Shown piece by piece: positions 11,950-61,269 of a stretch of 64,000 bases of DNA. This DNA comes from Chrysogorgia sp. JL179-B06 (lineage: Eukaryota; Cnidaria; Anthozoa; Scleralcyonacea; Chrysogorgiidae): contig JAYKKM010000079.1 of assembly GCA_035772405.1 (NCBI GenBank), positions 499,001 through 563,000 of the forward strand, given 5' to 3'. Positions within the stretch are counted from its first letter, which is position 1; every line of letters starts with the position of its first letter. The position numbers and the translations under genes are program-made. The notes under the pieces were generated by a model, which searched no databases, was not told where the DNA came from, and saw only the letters and a program-made list of their open reading frames with translations.

Positions 11950-13700
11950 ATACTTCATTTTTACATCCAATGGTGTGTGGTTTGCAATAAAGTTCAAACT
12001 TGCTCTCCATTGGGACTCCAAATCCTTCCTTATATATCTTTGTTTTGTTTTGTTTTGATTTCTAAGTGCTGGCAAAGCACATAGGCTATAGCTAATGGGG
12101 AAGCCCAGGTATTCCTGATTGGAAAAGTCATCAAAAAACATCTCAAATGGCAATATTATATGCTAGCAGGACTCCGAAAGAGCGTTACACACAGACAGCT
12201 CACCCCACACTTAGGCCCACCCCCCTTGAGTCAATTAATCTGGAGAATTCTAGACATTCTTTAGATCGTACACTGGTGAATCGCATTTTATATAATCCTT
12301 TTTATATATATATTTTTTATATAATCCTACTCACGCTGTCACCAATAGTCTGCATGCTGTGAGCCTGTGAGCGCATTCTCGTTATATAAACATTAACCAA
12401 AATACCAACAAGTCTGTTCTCTAATGTGCACAACTATTTTTCGAGAAGGACACGAGAATCCATCGAAATTTTCAAGCACGAAACAGTCCAACAAGAAGGC
12501 CAACCTTTGAATGACACTTTGACTGCGCTATTGTTAGGTTAGATGTCTACTCGGACAAAATATTAGCTATTTGAGTTAATTTCGTTGACGAATAAACAGT
12601 TCTATGTTAGCGAAAATAATTTATCAATTTAATCTATTAGAAATAACCTTTAAAATTTGTTGTGGTGACGCAAGCACATACTTGCGCGCGCGATTTCGTT
12701 GTAATTTGTTGACGTGTTCAAACAACTTTGTCATTGTTGTTTTTATCAGTTCACGTCACGCTCTGACGAAGTCCTGATTATACTCAACCGGAAACGTTTT
12801 ATTTTATTTCACGAACCATAATGCTAGCCCAAATACTACCGTAACTAACCCCAATACTAAGTAACCCAAATACTAACCATTTAGTAGTACTAACCCTGTC
12901 GATAAATGGGACTCGACAATCATCGACCATGTCTTAGTTGAAGGAGACAAGATGTACCTGAATGCCTACAACAATGCCAATCCCATGGGTACAACGCTAT
13001 ATTACCTCCACTGCGACTTTGACTTCAATAAGCCCAACACTTATTTTTGCAATTTTGCACAATATCATGACTGCCTTGGATTTCGAGGCAGCACTTCCCT
13101 TGCGATAGTAACTTCTAGTACTAACTTTAATACTGACTTGCGTTGATTAGTATGAGTATGAGGTCAGGGTAAGGTCCTTTTCATTATAACCAGAGGCTCA
13201 ATTGTGTTTTCAAACGCTCGACTAAAAATTAGTATATCACTGTTGCGTGAACGAAGATCCCAGACTCGAGTGTCCAATTACTAAGGCTTCAAAGACCGAC
13301 GATTTTACGTTGTTATCCTTGCCTGAAGAGGGTAAGGACGAGAAGACGCGAAAGACTTGCGATCTACACTGACGTTCATATTACAAAGGCAGCACTTTCG
13401 ATCGTAACAAGTGCAGTAACCAGACTACAGTACTATGCTGGCTACAGTAACCACTGTGCTGACTACATTAACCAGCTGATTACATTACTATGCGGGCTAC
13501 AATAACCGGCACTACACTGACTATGCTTACAAGATATCAATACAATATATTACGAGGTTGATTTCAATTGGGATATTCAGTCCTGTTTCTTCCGCCTGTC
13601 GCATTTTTAATTTCTTGTCCTTTAAATAAATAAATATCCCATTTTGTTTATTTATATATCGACTGATCGACACAGGTCCATAGTCCATGCTAGTGGTTCT
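11950..13700. other. SDR intron, right part
   Basis: Apart from the fragment at 12.9 kb I see no exon, RNA gene or clear mobile element. Short repeated words (CCCAATACTAAC-like near 12840, CTACAGTAACC-like near 13440) suggest decayed simple repeats. Confidence 0.4.
12901..13035 (+). pseudogene. unassigned protein-like fragment, possibly transposon-derived
   Basis: A frame reads DKWDSTIIDHVLVEGDKMYL followed by NAYNN, which looks like real protein sequence rather than noise; the frame goes on without clear meaning to a stop near 13146. I recall W...VD.IL..GD.MY patterns from transposon-linked proteins but cannot name the family. No splice sites were assigned. Confidence 0.3.
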
Positions 13701-13710
13701 GTTAGCTTAC

Positions 13711-14031
13711 CTCAGTGACTAGCCTTACTTCCTCGATAATGCTAAGATCTGCGATGATATATGTTGCAGAAGCAGCTCCTAGTTTTGAGCAGTTGCTTTG
13801 GACTCTCTTTAACTCCTCTTCCCGTCTCGCCACCAGAATAACATTCGCGCCCTGTTCGCTGTACCGATACGCAATCTCCTCACCAATGCCAGATGATGCA
13901 CCGCAAATGACTACGTTCTTATCGCGAAACGTTTCCGTGTTGTAAAAACAGCACCATTCCTTCCAGCCCCAGCGTATAGCCAGATAAAGGACTAGAAGAG
14001 ATAGAAGTTTTGCGCTTGCACCCAAACTCAT
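13711..14031 (-). CDS. 11-beta-HSD-like short-chain dehydrogenase, exon 1
   Basis: Encodes residues 1-107 of an SDR enzyme that would oxidise or reduce a hydroxysteroid or similar alcohol with NAD(P)(H). The ATG at 14031 gives MSLGASAKLL and a hydrophobic anchor (residues ~9-22). The cofactor loop CGASSGIGEE follows at ~43-52, then an Arg pair after the second beta strand (VARREEE, suggesting NADPH) and the acidic end of a strand (IADLS). The exon ends CTAGTCACTGAG|GTAAGC in phase 0 and joins the exon at 7736-8326. N-terminal anchor plus SDR fold is the layout of ER-membrane 11-beta-HSD1 relatives. The frame stays open upstream without an ATG, so I chose the first Met. A LINE fragment begins within about 150 bases of the start. 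Confidence 0.85.
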
Positions 14032-14174
14032 TGTTGTTTGTGCAAATGATCGAGACACCTACGGGATACTGAAACGTAATACTCTAATAACTGATGAGAT
14101 CTCGCTTAGGGTGTTTATATGAGGTGGAGCCGGCAGCTACCCCGCTTTGCCGAGCTGATTTTTGTTGCGTTTAG

Positions 14175-14790
14175 ATGCCGAGAATAGCCTACGTGCAGAC
14201 TCTACATCGCTACTCAGATTATGGGCATGACGAATACCTTGACCTGTTGTTATTTTTTAAGGCTTTTAATGGTCTTGTTTATCGTAGACAAGAAACGTTA
14301 CCAGCAGTAAAATTACCTGTACGGCAAACTAGAGCAGTCAGCAACCCAAGTGTAATAAGTTTTGTTCCTCATCAATGTAGAACAGTAACTATCAACGATC
14401 CTTCATTGTCAGAGTAACTAGAACTTGGAACGCATGCATTACCGGACTTTCTAAGATTAAAAACACTCAAATTTAGTTCATTTAAGAAAACCCTACTTGA
14501 ATACTACTATAACGCTCTTTACTCCATCTATAACTCAGTAAAATGTAACTTGGCACGTCGCCTCGAGAAATCCCTCACTTGTTGTTCAGATTTTTGCTAC
14601 AGACTATTCCTTTCACCTTAGTTAATGTGCTTATTTATGTAAATATAACCTTAATTTTTTTAATTTTTTTTAATTTTACACGGGGCCACAGTAATTGGCG
14701 TAAGCTGTAGTGGTATTCTTGCCAGACTTATATTATATGTTAATTTACCAATGGCGAATCGAAATAAATAAATACAATACAATACAGAAT
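14175..14790 (+). pseudogene. LINE reverse-transcriptase 3' end with tail
   Basis: LLLFFKAFNGLV then VRQTRAVSNPS match the C-terminal end of LINE reverse transcriptases. After the stop at 14417 the homology goes on in another frame (LKTLKFSSFKKTLLEYYY), so it is broken. The 3' region GGGGCCACAGTAATTGGCGT and a tail of AATAC repeats (to ~14790) mark the element's end. Confidence 0.75.
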
Positions 14791-15078
14791 CTATACACGC
14801 AGGTAGCTGCACGCAGGCTACATAAGAAGGGCTCGCTCGCCTAGCCGGGCTAGCTTGTTGTGCTAATTGCGTGATTTATCAGTTCTGGTAAGACACGAAG
14901 TCTCATTGTTTTAAATATGAACTGTACATGAACACGCAGAAGTTGTGAATTGTTAATATGTCGAAAAAAGCAGATAAAAACAAATTTTGTCGCGCGTCCG
15001 ATGCTTTTAATGCCAGCCCGAGTAGGCGTGCTAGCCCGGTCAATCGTATTTACATGGGGAAAACCCAGCGCGGGTAAC

Positions 15079-15131
15079 CGAGATCTCGGTGTCACAAAGC
15101 GAGATCTCGGTGTCACAAAGCGAGATCTCGG
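15079..15131 (+). repeat. 21-bp direct repeat, 2.5 copies
   Basis: CGAGATCTCGGTGTCACAAA is repeated head to tail; each unit contains the palindrome CGAGATCTCG. It sits in a C/G-rich patch with GCTAGCCCGG words on both sides (15030 and 15220). Confidence 0.8.
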
Positions 15132-15284
15132 ATAGGCTGGCGGGCTGGCTGGCTCTCGTATAAACACAAGATGAAAATTAACAAGAAATGGTAACAAACG
15201 CACGATCTCGGCAAAACGGGCTAGCCCGGGTCGTTAGAGATGACATCTGGCCATGCAGTGAAAAATTCAGTTTGAAATGAACTC

Positions 15285-15410
15285 TCTTACTTGAAAGAAC
15301 TAGAGAAATTATAAAGATTGGCGTTTACATCTCTTCCATATCTCACTTCGATCTTGAGATATTAAGATTTGTTTGATATGTAAATGATATGTACTCACTA
15401 TGTCGACGTC
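15285..15410. repeat. half copy of the dispersed TAAATGA MITE family
   Basis: TTGAAAGAACTAGAGAAATT, TCTCACTTCGATCTTGAGAT and TTTGATATGTAAATGA resemble segments at 2.35, 5.9, 18.1 and 61.0 kb. Only one arm is visible. Confidence 0.55.
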
Positions 15411-15519
15411 GTCATGACTTTATTTATTTTGTTTTCGTGTTTATTTTATTGGATTTGCCACTGCAGGTAAATTACAAGAATAATAACAAAAAACAACGTC
15501 AAAATTGTAGAAATGTGGC

Positions 15520-15830
15520 AGCACCGCAACAGCATACGCCAATTATAGCAGTCCCAGATATGTAAGAATAAAAATAAAGTAAAAATTAAAGACTAATAGA
15601 TCTTCCGGAGGTCAACTACAGCAGCAGAGAGCACCAGCCAGACTCCGGGCTGAGCCACACTTTGGACAAACTGATCTCCATGTCCTGGGGTCGTCCGCGT
15701 CATAGGGTCCCTCCACTGCTGCTATGTAGTAATATGCAGCAGGTGCCGTTTGAACTCGACCGGGGTGACACCAATTAATCGCAACTCGATCGGTAGGACG
15801 TTCCACGTTCTGCACGCTCTCACAAAAAAG
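15520..15830 (-). pseudogene. LINE reverse-transcriptase 3' end fragment
   Basis: The end reads DADDPRTWRSVCPKCGSAR followed by SL, a zinc-knuckle-like C terminus shared with fragments at 10.1 and 17.1 kb. The 3' UTR word ACGCCAATTATAGCAGTCCC matches the other copies. 5'-truncated. Confidence 0.75.
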
Positions 15831-16019
15831 GACCGCTGAAAAGTTAGTGTATTACATCTCCGCGGGCGGAAATGTAGAAGGTTTGCTGTCGAGGAGGTTC
15901 TTGTTAATCGTATAGGTGTACAGGGAACAGGTAGAGTTTCGGGGTTGATTTTCGTGAGTTTGTTAATAGCAATTAATGTTAATAGCAGTTAATAGTTTAG
16001 ACACAACAGGGATGTTCAG

Positions 16020-16625
16020 CCCCATACATTACATATATACTATCATATACATATCCATATCATATACATATTACTATCATATTATTATACATATACATAT
16101 CCATATTTATAAAATAAGTCGTGTCTTACGCACGCTGTGATTGGTCAGTTACTGTATTTATATCAGGCTATATAACATGAATGGATTACGCCATCGTGAT
16201 ACGCCATCAATTAGCCATCATACTCCATCAATTAGACATCACGGCGCCATCATACGCAGTAAGGAGAATTTACGTGTTAATAAAAAAGATATTTGTACAT
16301 TTTATTTGCTTTCTACGGGTTATTTTATAAAAGAAATAGAAAACATTTTTATCCGTGTTCCCATACGTTATATAAACACTCGTGGAAGTTTGGGAGAACT
16401 CGAAATCGCGTGGAAACACTCGCCCTACGGGCTCGTGTTCCCACTATGATTTCTCGTTCTCCAAAACTTCCACTCGTGTTTATATAACTGCATGTAAATA
16501 CGGAAAATGTTTTCTATTTCTTAAATATCATATACATATTACTATCATATACATACAGGTATACATATCCATATATATCATATCCATATATATCATATAC
16601 ATATTACTATCTATTCGGGATAGAG
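16020..16625. repeat. palindromic element flanked by CATATACATATTACTAT repeats
   Basis: Positions ~16334-16525 form an almost perfect palindrome. AGAAATAGAAAACATTTT, TATATAAACACTCGTGGAAG and GGAGAACTCGAAATC on the left are mirrored on the right, with centre CTCGCCCTACGGGCTCG. Both sides carry ATCATATACATATTACTAT simple repeats. No gene. Confidence 0.8.
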
Positions 16626-16734
16626 ATCTTTCGTTGCAATGAAACTATTTGTGTTGTTGTCTGGGTTGGAGAATAGAAAGAACTCATCAGGAAATTCATC
16701 ATTGTCTTCATCAAACCCAAACATACTGTCCTCA

Positions 16735-17010
16735 TAGCTCGATCGATGTAATTAGTTTTATAAGTAAAATAAATATGTATCTGTAATTAGTTTTATTGTA
16801 ATTAGTAAAATAAATAAATCTGGGGGGCACAGTAATTGGGGTTTTCCTGTTGTGCCTTTCCCTTTATCCTTTTGGTTAATAAAGTGATTTAAAGAAAAAA
16901 AGAAAATATGTAACTGTAATTAGTTTTATAAGTAAAATTAAGAATATATTGTTGTAAGAGCATTGAGACTATTGTATAATGCTCCTAATACGTCTTATCT
17001 GTGCTACGAC
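16735..17010 (+). mobile_element. LINE 3' tail remnants
   Basis: GGGGGCACAGTAATTGGGGT resembles the 3' UTR word of the LINE at 14.7 kb. AAGAATATATTG...TAAGAGCATTGAGACTATTG matches the tail of the LINE at 43.2 kb and, inverted, the one at 25.9 kb. No coding part is left. Confidence 0.6.
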
Positions 17011-17072
17011 ATCGCTTATTATATCACTTATTACAACAAATACATTATACTAACACACTCACGCACGCACAG

Positions 17073-17498
17073 TTAATATTCACAACAAATTCTGAAGTTC
17101 TGCGATTTAAGATCTCTAACAGAACTACAATTTAAACATATTGAACGCCACGTAGATATAATATCAGTATTGAATGTGTTCTGGAGAGCGACAAAGTATC
17201 TTGATTTTAAATAATTTTTAAAGAGACTATATGTGTTAATTTCTTTTGTTTGATCGGAGAGTGTGTTCCAAAGTCTAAACGATCTTATGAAAAAACCTTT
17301 TTGAAAATGTTTAGTCCGAGGTTTTGGTATTTTGAAATTATATTTATTTGAATGCCTGAGATGGTTAACCGGTAGATTTGGAAGGTAGTAAGATAGACTT
17401 ATTGAAGAAGCATGTACAACTGAAATTATAAAACTGTGCATGTGTGTTGTGTGTGTCATAATAGTCACGTTTGATTTAATAATCCCAAAGATATACAT
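17073..17498 (-). pseudogene. LINE reverse-transcriptase 3' end (left duplicate)
   Basis: Reads HSFIISVVHASSISLSYYLP, then FFIRSFRLWNTLSDQT, and ends ISTWRSICLNCSSVRDLKS. This is the C-terminal part of a LINE reverse transcriptase. The frame is open over ~140 residues here, whereas the copy at 60.06-60.46 kb has small indels. Confidence 0.8.
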
Positions 17499-18329
17499 GC
17501 TTTTTCAGTAATTCATCATGCAGTATGACGTCACAGTGAGGTCATTTACATATCAAACAAATCTTCAAGTTCCCCTGTGATCAAATTTTTGATATCCCGA
17601 ATTTTTACATATTTGTAAAGAGCATGGTGTTCTTACTTAACTTGCCAAATTTCAAGCAATTGCGAGCACATGCGAAGTTTTTATACGAGATTATACGGCC
17701 GCCATTACTCGAACATGTTCCGGACGCTTTGGTTGCGATTAGAGGAAGTGACATCAAAGACTCAACACGTGGCTAGTTGTGTATGAGTATAAAGCTACTT
17801 GGGGAAAACTTCTATTGTAACTTGTCGTATAATTGCCATGAACTTTGTCACGTGTTGAGTCTCTGATGTCACAATCACATACTCTGCTGTGGAATCGCGG
17901 GCTCGTCTGCAACAAGTTGTGAGCAATGGCGGACAAAATTAGAGGTTACATTTCTTGTGATAGAATGTTTGTTGTTCATTTTTTTGGCAAATGCCAACAT
18001 TTATTAACCTAAAATGTTCTGTAACAAAAAATTCCAGGAAACGTAATGTGATATTTCGTCGCAGGGGCACTTTAATATCTCCAGAACGCTCGCTGCATGA
18101 GACTACGAGGTTGAGTGAGATATGGAAGAGTTGTAAACGCCAATCTTTAGTTTATTTCGAACTGAATTTTTCACTTTTAAGTTCTTAAAAGTTTATATAT
18201 TTGGTTTAGATTGTAGTGAAAGCAACCTGAAGATCATCATGATTTGTTATAAGGTACGTACAGCATTTTGTCGTCTTGTTTCCATGACAACAAGGTCACG
18301 TGACTCACTGGCGGCCATGTTGGATAAAA

Positions 18330-19012
18330 AATTAATAGGTACACCAATATTGCAGCCATGTTGGTGTACCTCACAAAATAAGCTACTTAAAAATCTATTG
18401 TTAAGGTACACCAATATTGCAGCCATGTTGGTGTACCTAACAAAAGAAGCTACTTAAAAATCTATTGTTGAGGTACATCAATATGGTGGCCATGTTGGTG
18501 TACCTAATAAAAGAAGCTACTTAAAAATCTATTGTTAAGGTACACCAATATTGCAGCCATGTTGGTGTACCTAACAAAAGAAGCTACTTAAAAATCTATT
18601 GTCGAGGTACATCAATATGGCAGCCATGTTGGTGTACTTAATAAAAGAAGCTATTGCAGCCATGTTGGTGTACTTAATAAAAGAAGCTACTTAAAAATCT
18701 ATTGTTGAGGTAGATCAATATGGTGGCCATGTTGTCACCTCACAAAAGAAGCTATTTAAAAATCTATTATTAAGGTACATCAATATGGCGGCCATGTTGG
18801 TCACCTCACAAAAGAAGCTATTTAAAAATCTATTATTAAGGTACATCAATATGGCGGCCATGTTGGTCACCTCACAAAAGAAGCTATTTAAAAATCTATT
18901 ATTAAGGTACATGTACATCAATATGGTGGCAGCTATGTTGGTGTACCTAATAAAAGAAGCTACTTAAATATCTATTGTTGAGGTACATCAATATGGCGGC
19001 TGTGTTGGTGTA
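18330..19012 (+). repeat. ~67-bp minisatellite, left duplicate
   Basis: About ten units of GGTACATCAATATGGTGGCC / ATGTTGGTGTACCTAA / AAGAAGCTACTTAAAAATC. Each unit contains a hairpin: GGTACACCAATAT pairs with ATGTTGGTGTACC. The paired array at 61270-61920 has a different mix of variant units. Non-coding. Confidence 0.9.
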
Positions 19013-19153
19013 CCCAAAATGAGCACATTAGTAGGTGTAATGTTTATTGGTGCAAACGTTAGAAAGAATTAATAATGTTTTACAACATAATAATAATAAC
19101 GTAATAATGTATAAACTATTGAAATATTCACTTGGTGATGCAATTGAGTCTTC

Positions 19154-19337
<184 letters not shown>

Positions 19338-19623
19338 TTAGTGTAAAACGCGAGGTACACTTAAATACATATATATATATATACATACATGTACACAGAC
19401 ATATGGCTACCCACGATTATAGTACCATTAAAATAGACACTCGGATAATTATCTAAACAATTAATGCGAAAAAGTTTAAATTATTGGATTAATTACTAAA
19501 ACAACATTTCAGTTTTGGAAAGCCTACATTTCAGCGTCTGCCCCATTCTGTTCTAATCTTGCAGAGTGTGATCAGCGGAATGTACTACAGGGCCGCAGGC
19601 TCACTTTGGCTTAAGTCTTGACC

Positions 19624-57394
<37,771 letters not shown>

Positions 57395-58152
57395 TTGCGC
57401 TTTTGACAACTTGAATTTGCCTGAAAGTGTCAAATAATTTTCAAATCGTTATTAAGGTTCATTTCCAGAACATAGACACCATCAGTCTCACTATATTTCC
57501 CGCCAAAGAATTGCATTGCAGCTTTTTACTTCCTTGATGGCGTGTTGTTTGCTTTGTTTATATGAAATGACGTATTCCATCTGTTTCTTCATAATCAACT
57601 GCCAAGCTTTACAGACGGTTTCTGTTGCAGTCGTTTAAGGTAGCGAAATGCTTTTATGTCATTGTAAGTCCGTGTTTCTATGTAATTGTCAGTGCTTTTT
57701 TCTGTGTTTATGCGTTTGGCAATTAACTTCCTTGTTGCAGCTGCATATGTGTATTTACTTGATACATATCCTAAACCTCGACAGTAACCTAATTTTCTCA
57801 TCGTCACGAAATAAAACGGCGAGTTTATATTGACAAAACTTAACGATGTATGAAGTAATGGCAATTAATATTCGTAATCTCTTCAAACCGATAGATTACA
57901 TACCAGAAACCGTTTCCCCTTCAAAATCAGCTATATGCTACAGTGTACATGGCAGGGAAAGTTAGAATACGAGTCGTTTAATAGGTTATGTTTTTCGTGA
58001 GCTATCTCTGCAAGATCAATCTCTCCGAAATCGCATCGCCGCTATAGTCGCAAAGTTTTGATTGAAATATATAATGCTACGCATGTTAAATATAATCAAC
58101 TTAATAGGTTATATCTCACTACACGACGGGGCTATCTCACTAGATTACTTAC

Positions 58153-58245
58153 CAAGATGTGTGGCTTCTTGATTTGCTTGAATTTCTGTCTCGACAATTA
58201 TAGAAAATAGAAAACTTGTGTCGCACTGACATTCAGAGCACTAGA
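58153..58245 (-). other. probable 5' UTR exon and promoter side of the receptor gene
   Basis: ACATCTTG|GTAAGTAATC is a strong - strand donor that pairs with the acceptor at 57421. There is no ATG-led frame between. The upstream limit is not visible; the transcription start should lie within a few hundred bases to the right. No TATA box was assigned. Confidence 0.4.
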
Positions 58246-58489
58246 GCAGACTAATCCTGCTGATAAGAATTCACAGAACGCGTCACTAAATTGTTGCAAT
58301 CTTAAAAATTAACATTAAAACAAAACGCATTATTGCTGTATTATTCAATGTTCTAATTAAACTGCGCTGTAGCCAGTTCAAAAGGGTTGGTGGGAGGGCT
58401 GATTAAGAATTTCAATCTCTAACTCTAGCTCACTAACCAGTGGCGTGTCGTGAATATAATTGTTCAATATATGAAAATCTGACTGCCTC

Positions 58490-58560
58490 AACCGGGAGTC
58501 GAACCCGAGGTCTCCGAATCAACGCATCGGCGGTCTAACCACTGAGCTATTTAGACACGG
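58490..58560 (-). repeat. tRNA-like repeat, inverted partner 1
   Basis: In - sense AAATAGCTCAGTGGTTAGAC then GATTCGGAGACCTCGGGTTC GACTCCCGG. A and B boxes are good, but the anticodon loop (GCGTTGA) lacks the invariant T33. Confidence 0.6.
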
Positions 58561-58747
58561 TCAGAACAGTCAAACATTATATACATATTTATACATCGCC
58601 CCGACTCTCAAATCTCTACAGGAAGACATCTCATCTTCGACGAAGTAGAGCGAAGCCTCTCGCAGGACTTCCTCAAGTAGCGAGCTTATCACCGGCTCTT
58701 GTATATACAGGAGGCTTTAAAACAATTTTCTTTAGATGAAGATAGCG

Positions 58748-58822
58748 TGTCTCAATAGTTCAGTGGTTATAGCGCCGATGCGTTGATTCGGAGACCTCGG
58801 GTTCGATTCCCGGTTGGGGCAG
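58748..58822 (+). repeat. tRNA-like repeat, inverted partner 2
   Basis: GTCTCAATAGTTCAGTGGTT ... GGTTCGATTCCCGGTTGGGGC. Acceptor (GTCTCAA/TTGGGGC) and T stems pair, the anticodon loop is GCGTTGA without T33. Homology to the partner runs past the tRNA part (CAGTCAAATTTTCATATA), so both belong to one SINE-like family. Confidence 0.6.
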
Positions 58823-59099
58823 TCAAATTTTCATATACATATATTTGACCATTAATAAATCCTCTCTTCATCTAAAGAAAATATAATTGTTATGTTCGCC
58901 ATCGGGTATAGAAACCGCGTCCTACATGCATGCACCCTTACATCGAGCCTGTTTTGACTGTCATATAAGGACTCTTGTGCTTATGCTTATTTCGTGAAAA
59001 CCTGCAGGTTTAAAATCCCCTGTATCAACCAACATGGCCGCCGTTCCTTTGTTCTTTGAGTCTCGATGGATTGATTCCAACCCATGCACAGCAATTGTA

Positions 59100-59290
59100 T
59101 TTATTTATTTATTTGTTTATTTATTTATTTATTTATTTATTTATTATATACATACATGCACAAAACATATTCATATACATAATAAATTGGCAGGGTGGCT
59201 GCAAACGTTTACGCCAATTATTGCGGTCCAGAATGAATTAAATTAAAGTAAAAATTAAGTAGTTTTAAGAATGTTCCTGTTCAAGAGCTA
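59100..59290. repeat. (TTTA)n and LINE 3' tail
   Basis: TTTATTTATT simple repeat, then GGGTGGCTGCAAACGTTTAC GCCAATTATTGCGGTCC, the 3' end word of the LINE family at 10.1 and 15.5 kb. Confidence 0.7.
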
Positions 59291-59299
59291 TTAAAGACG

Positions 59300-59692
59300 C
59301 AGCAGCGTAGGGTACCAATTAGACTGCGAACAGAATTGCGTTTTTGGCAAATCGTTTTCCATGTTCCATATAATAGTGAATACCCCTCAGTGGAGGGGTA
59401 TAATAGTGAATACCACTCCGCGAAACCAAATAACACGCGCATGTTATTTGAAACCAAATAACACGCGCGTGTTATTTGGTTTTTACGCCAAATAACACAA
59501 TGGAGGAACAACAAGACGTTTCTAGATGTTTCAAGACAGCATTCAAGATTGTTTCGATATAATATATCTTTTATAGACCCTCCGCTCGGGGAATTCGTCG
59601 AAATATTACCCCTCGGGATGATATATCCCTCGGGCTTCGCCCTCGGGGTAATATTTCGTCTAATTCCCCTCGCTCCGGGTCTATAAATGATA
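59300..59692. repeat. cluster of C/G-rich palindromes
   Basis: 59425-59482 holds CCAAATAACACGCGCGTGTT ATTTGG. 59563-59692 pairs TATAGACCCTCCGCTCGGGG AATT and AATATTACCCCTCGGG with their complements, with a GGGCTTCGCCC centre. Ends exactly at the left edge of the right-hand duplication. Confidence 0.85.
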
Positions 59693-59758
59693 ATTATATC
59701 ACTTATTACAAATACTGACTTCACAAATACATTATACTCACGCACGCACGGTTAATAT

Positions 59759-60065
59759 TATGGTCTAACCAGCTGTTGTGGTCTAGTGGTTACCACACAT
59801 GTCTATGAACTTGGAGACACAGGTTCAAATCCTGGGTCGGACCACCACTCAGCTGGGTCTTAAATATAATTGAGGAGAAAGTGCTGCCTTTGCAATAATA
59901 TCAGCAAATGGTAAGATGGTCTTCTCGGATGGAAATGGTCTTCTCGGATAACGACCTTAAATCGTAGGTCCTTTGAACCCCCTATAATTGGGTTTCTAGC
60001 CTGTTGGGGTATTCCGTTCACCTAAGAATGATAAATCTAATGAAACGAAAACTAAAATAAAACTA
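59759..60065 (+). mobile_element. tRNA-headed SINE inserted in the right duplicate
   Basis: Same family as 49605-49860. It splits GTTAATATT|ACAACAAATTCTG, which is continuous in the left copy at 17072-17095, with AATATT at both edges as a likely target-site duplication. It therefore arrived after the duplication. Confidence 0.9.
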
Positions 60066-60460
60066 AAATATTTACAACAAATTCTGAAGTTCTGCGTGAT
60101 TCAAGATCTCCAACAGAACTACAATTTAAACATATTGAGCGCCAGCCAGGTAGATATAATTGAATGTGTTCTGGAGAGCGACAAAGTATCTTGATTTTAA
60201 ATAATTTTTAAAGAGACTATACGTGTTAATTTCTTTTGTGAGATCGGAGAGTGTGTTCCAAAGTCTACTAAGATGATCTTATGAAAAAACCTTTTTGAAA
60301 ATGCTTAGTCTGAGGTTTTGATATTTTGAAATTATATTTATTTGAATGGTTAACCGGTAGATTTGGAAGGTAGTAAGATAGACTTATTGAAGAAGCCTGT
60401 ATAACTGAAATTGTAAAACTGTGCATGTGTGTTGTGTGTGTCATTTAATAATCCCAAAGA
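60066..60460 (-). pseudogene. LINE reverse-transcriptase 3' end (right duplicate)
   Basis: Aligns with 17073-17498 but has small deletions and a frameshift, for example around 60140 and 60260. Confidence 0.8.
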
Positions 60461-61269
60461 TATACATGCTTTTTCAGTAATTCATTATGCAGTATGACGT
60501 CACAGTGAGGTCATTTACATTTCAAACAAATCTTCAAGTGCCCCTGCATGTGATCAAATTTTTGGTATCCCGAATTTTTACATATTTGTAAAGAGCATGG
60601 TGTTCCAAATTTCAAGTAATTGCGAGCACATGCGAAGTCGCCTTTTCAGACTGTTTTTATACGAGATTATACGGCCGCCATTACTCGAATATGTTCCGGA
60701 CGCTTTGCTTGCGATTAGAGGAAGTGACATCAAAGACTCAACACGTGGAGCTACTTGGGGAAAACTTTCTATTGTAACTTGTCGTATAATTTCCATAAAG
60801 CTCTGTCACGTATTGAGTCTCTGACTCTGCTGTAGAATCGCGGGCTCGTCTGGAACACGTTTTGAGCAATGGCGGACAAAATTTGGGCGACTTAGGAGGT
60901 TATATTTCTTGTGATAGAATGTTTGTTGTTCATGTTCTGTAACAGAAAATGCCAGGTTACGTAATGTGATATTTCGTCGCAGGGCACTTTAATATCTCAA
61001 GAACAAAGTGAGATATGGAAAAGTTGTAAACGCCAATCTTTATAATTTCTATAGTTCTCTAGTTCTTTTAAGTTCTTAAAAGTTTATATATTTGGTTTAG
61101 ATTGTAGTGACAAAAGCAACCTGAAGATCATCATGATTTGTTATAAGGTACGTATACAGCATTAGGTGTCTTAAAATTCATCGTTATTAAAAGGCATGGC
61201 TCTATCTAGACTTACAAACCTTGTTTCCATAACAACAAGGTCACGTGACTCACTGGCGGCCGTGTTGGA

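Noticed and set aside
58748..58822. Functional tRNA-Asn gene
   Set aside because: Acceptor and T arm pair, but the anticodon loop lacks T33 and homology continues beyond the tRNA; treated as SINE head.
59281..59745. 154-codon - strand protein
   Set aside because: The frame runs through palindromes and a LINE 3' scrap; the symmetric C/G repeats keep it open by chance.
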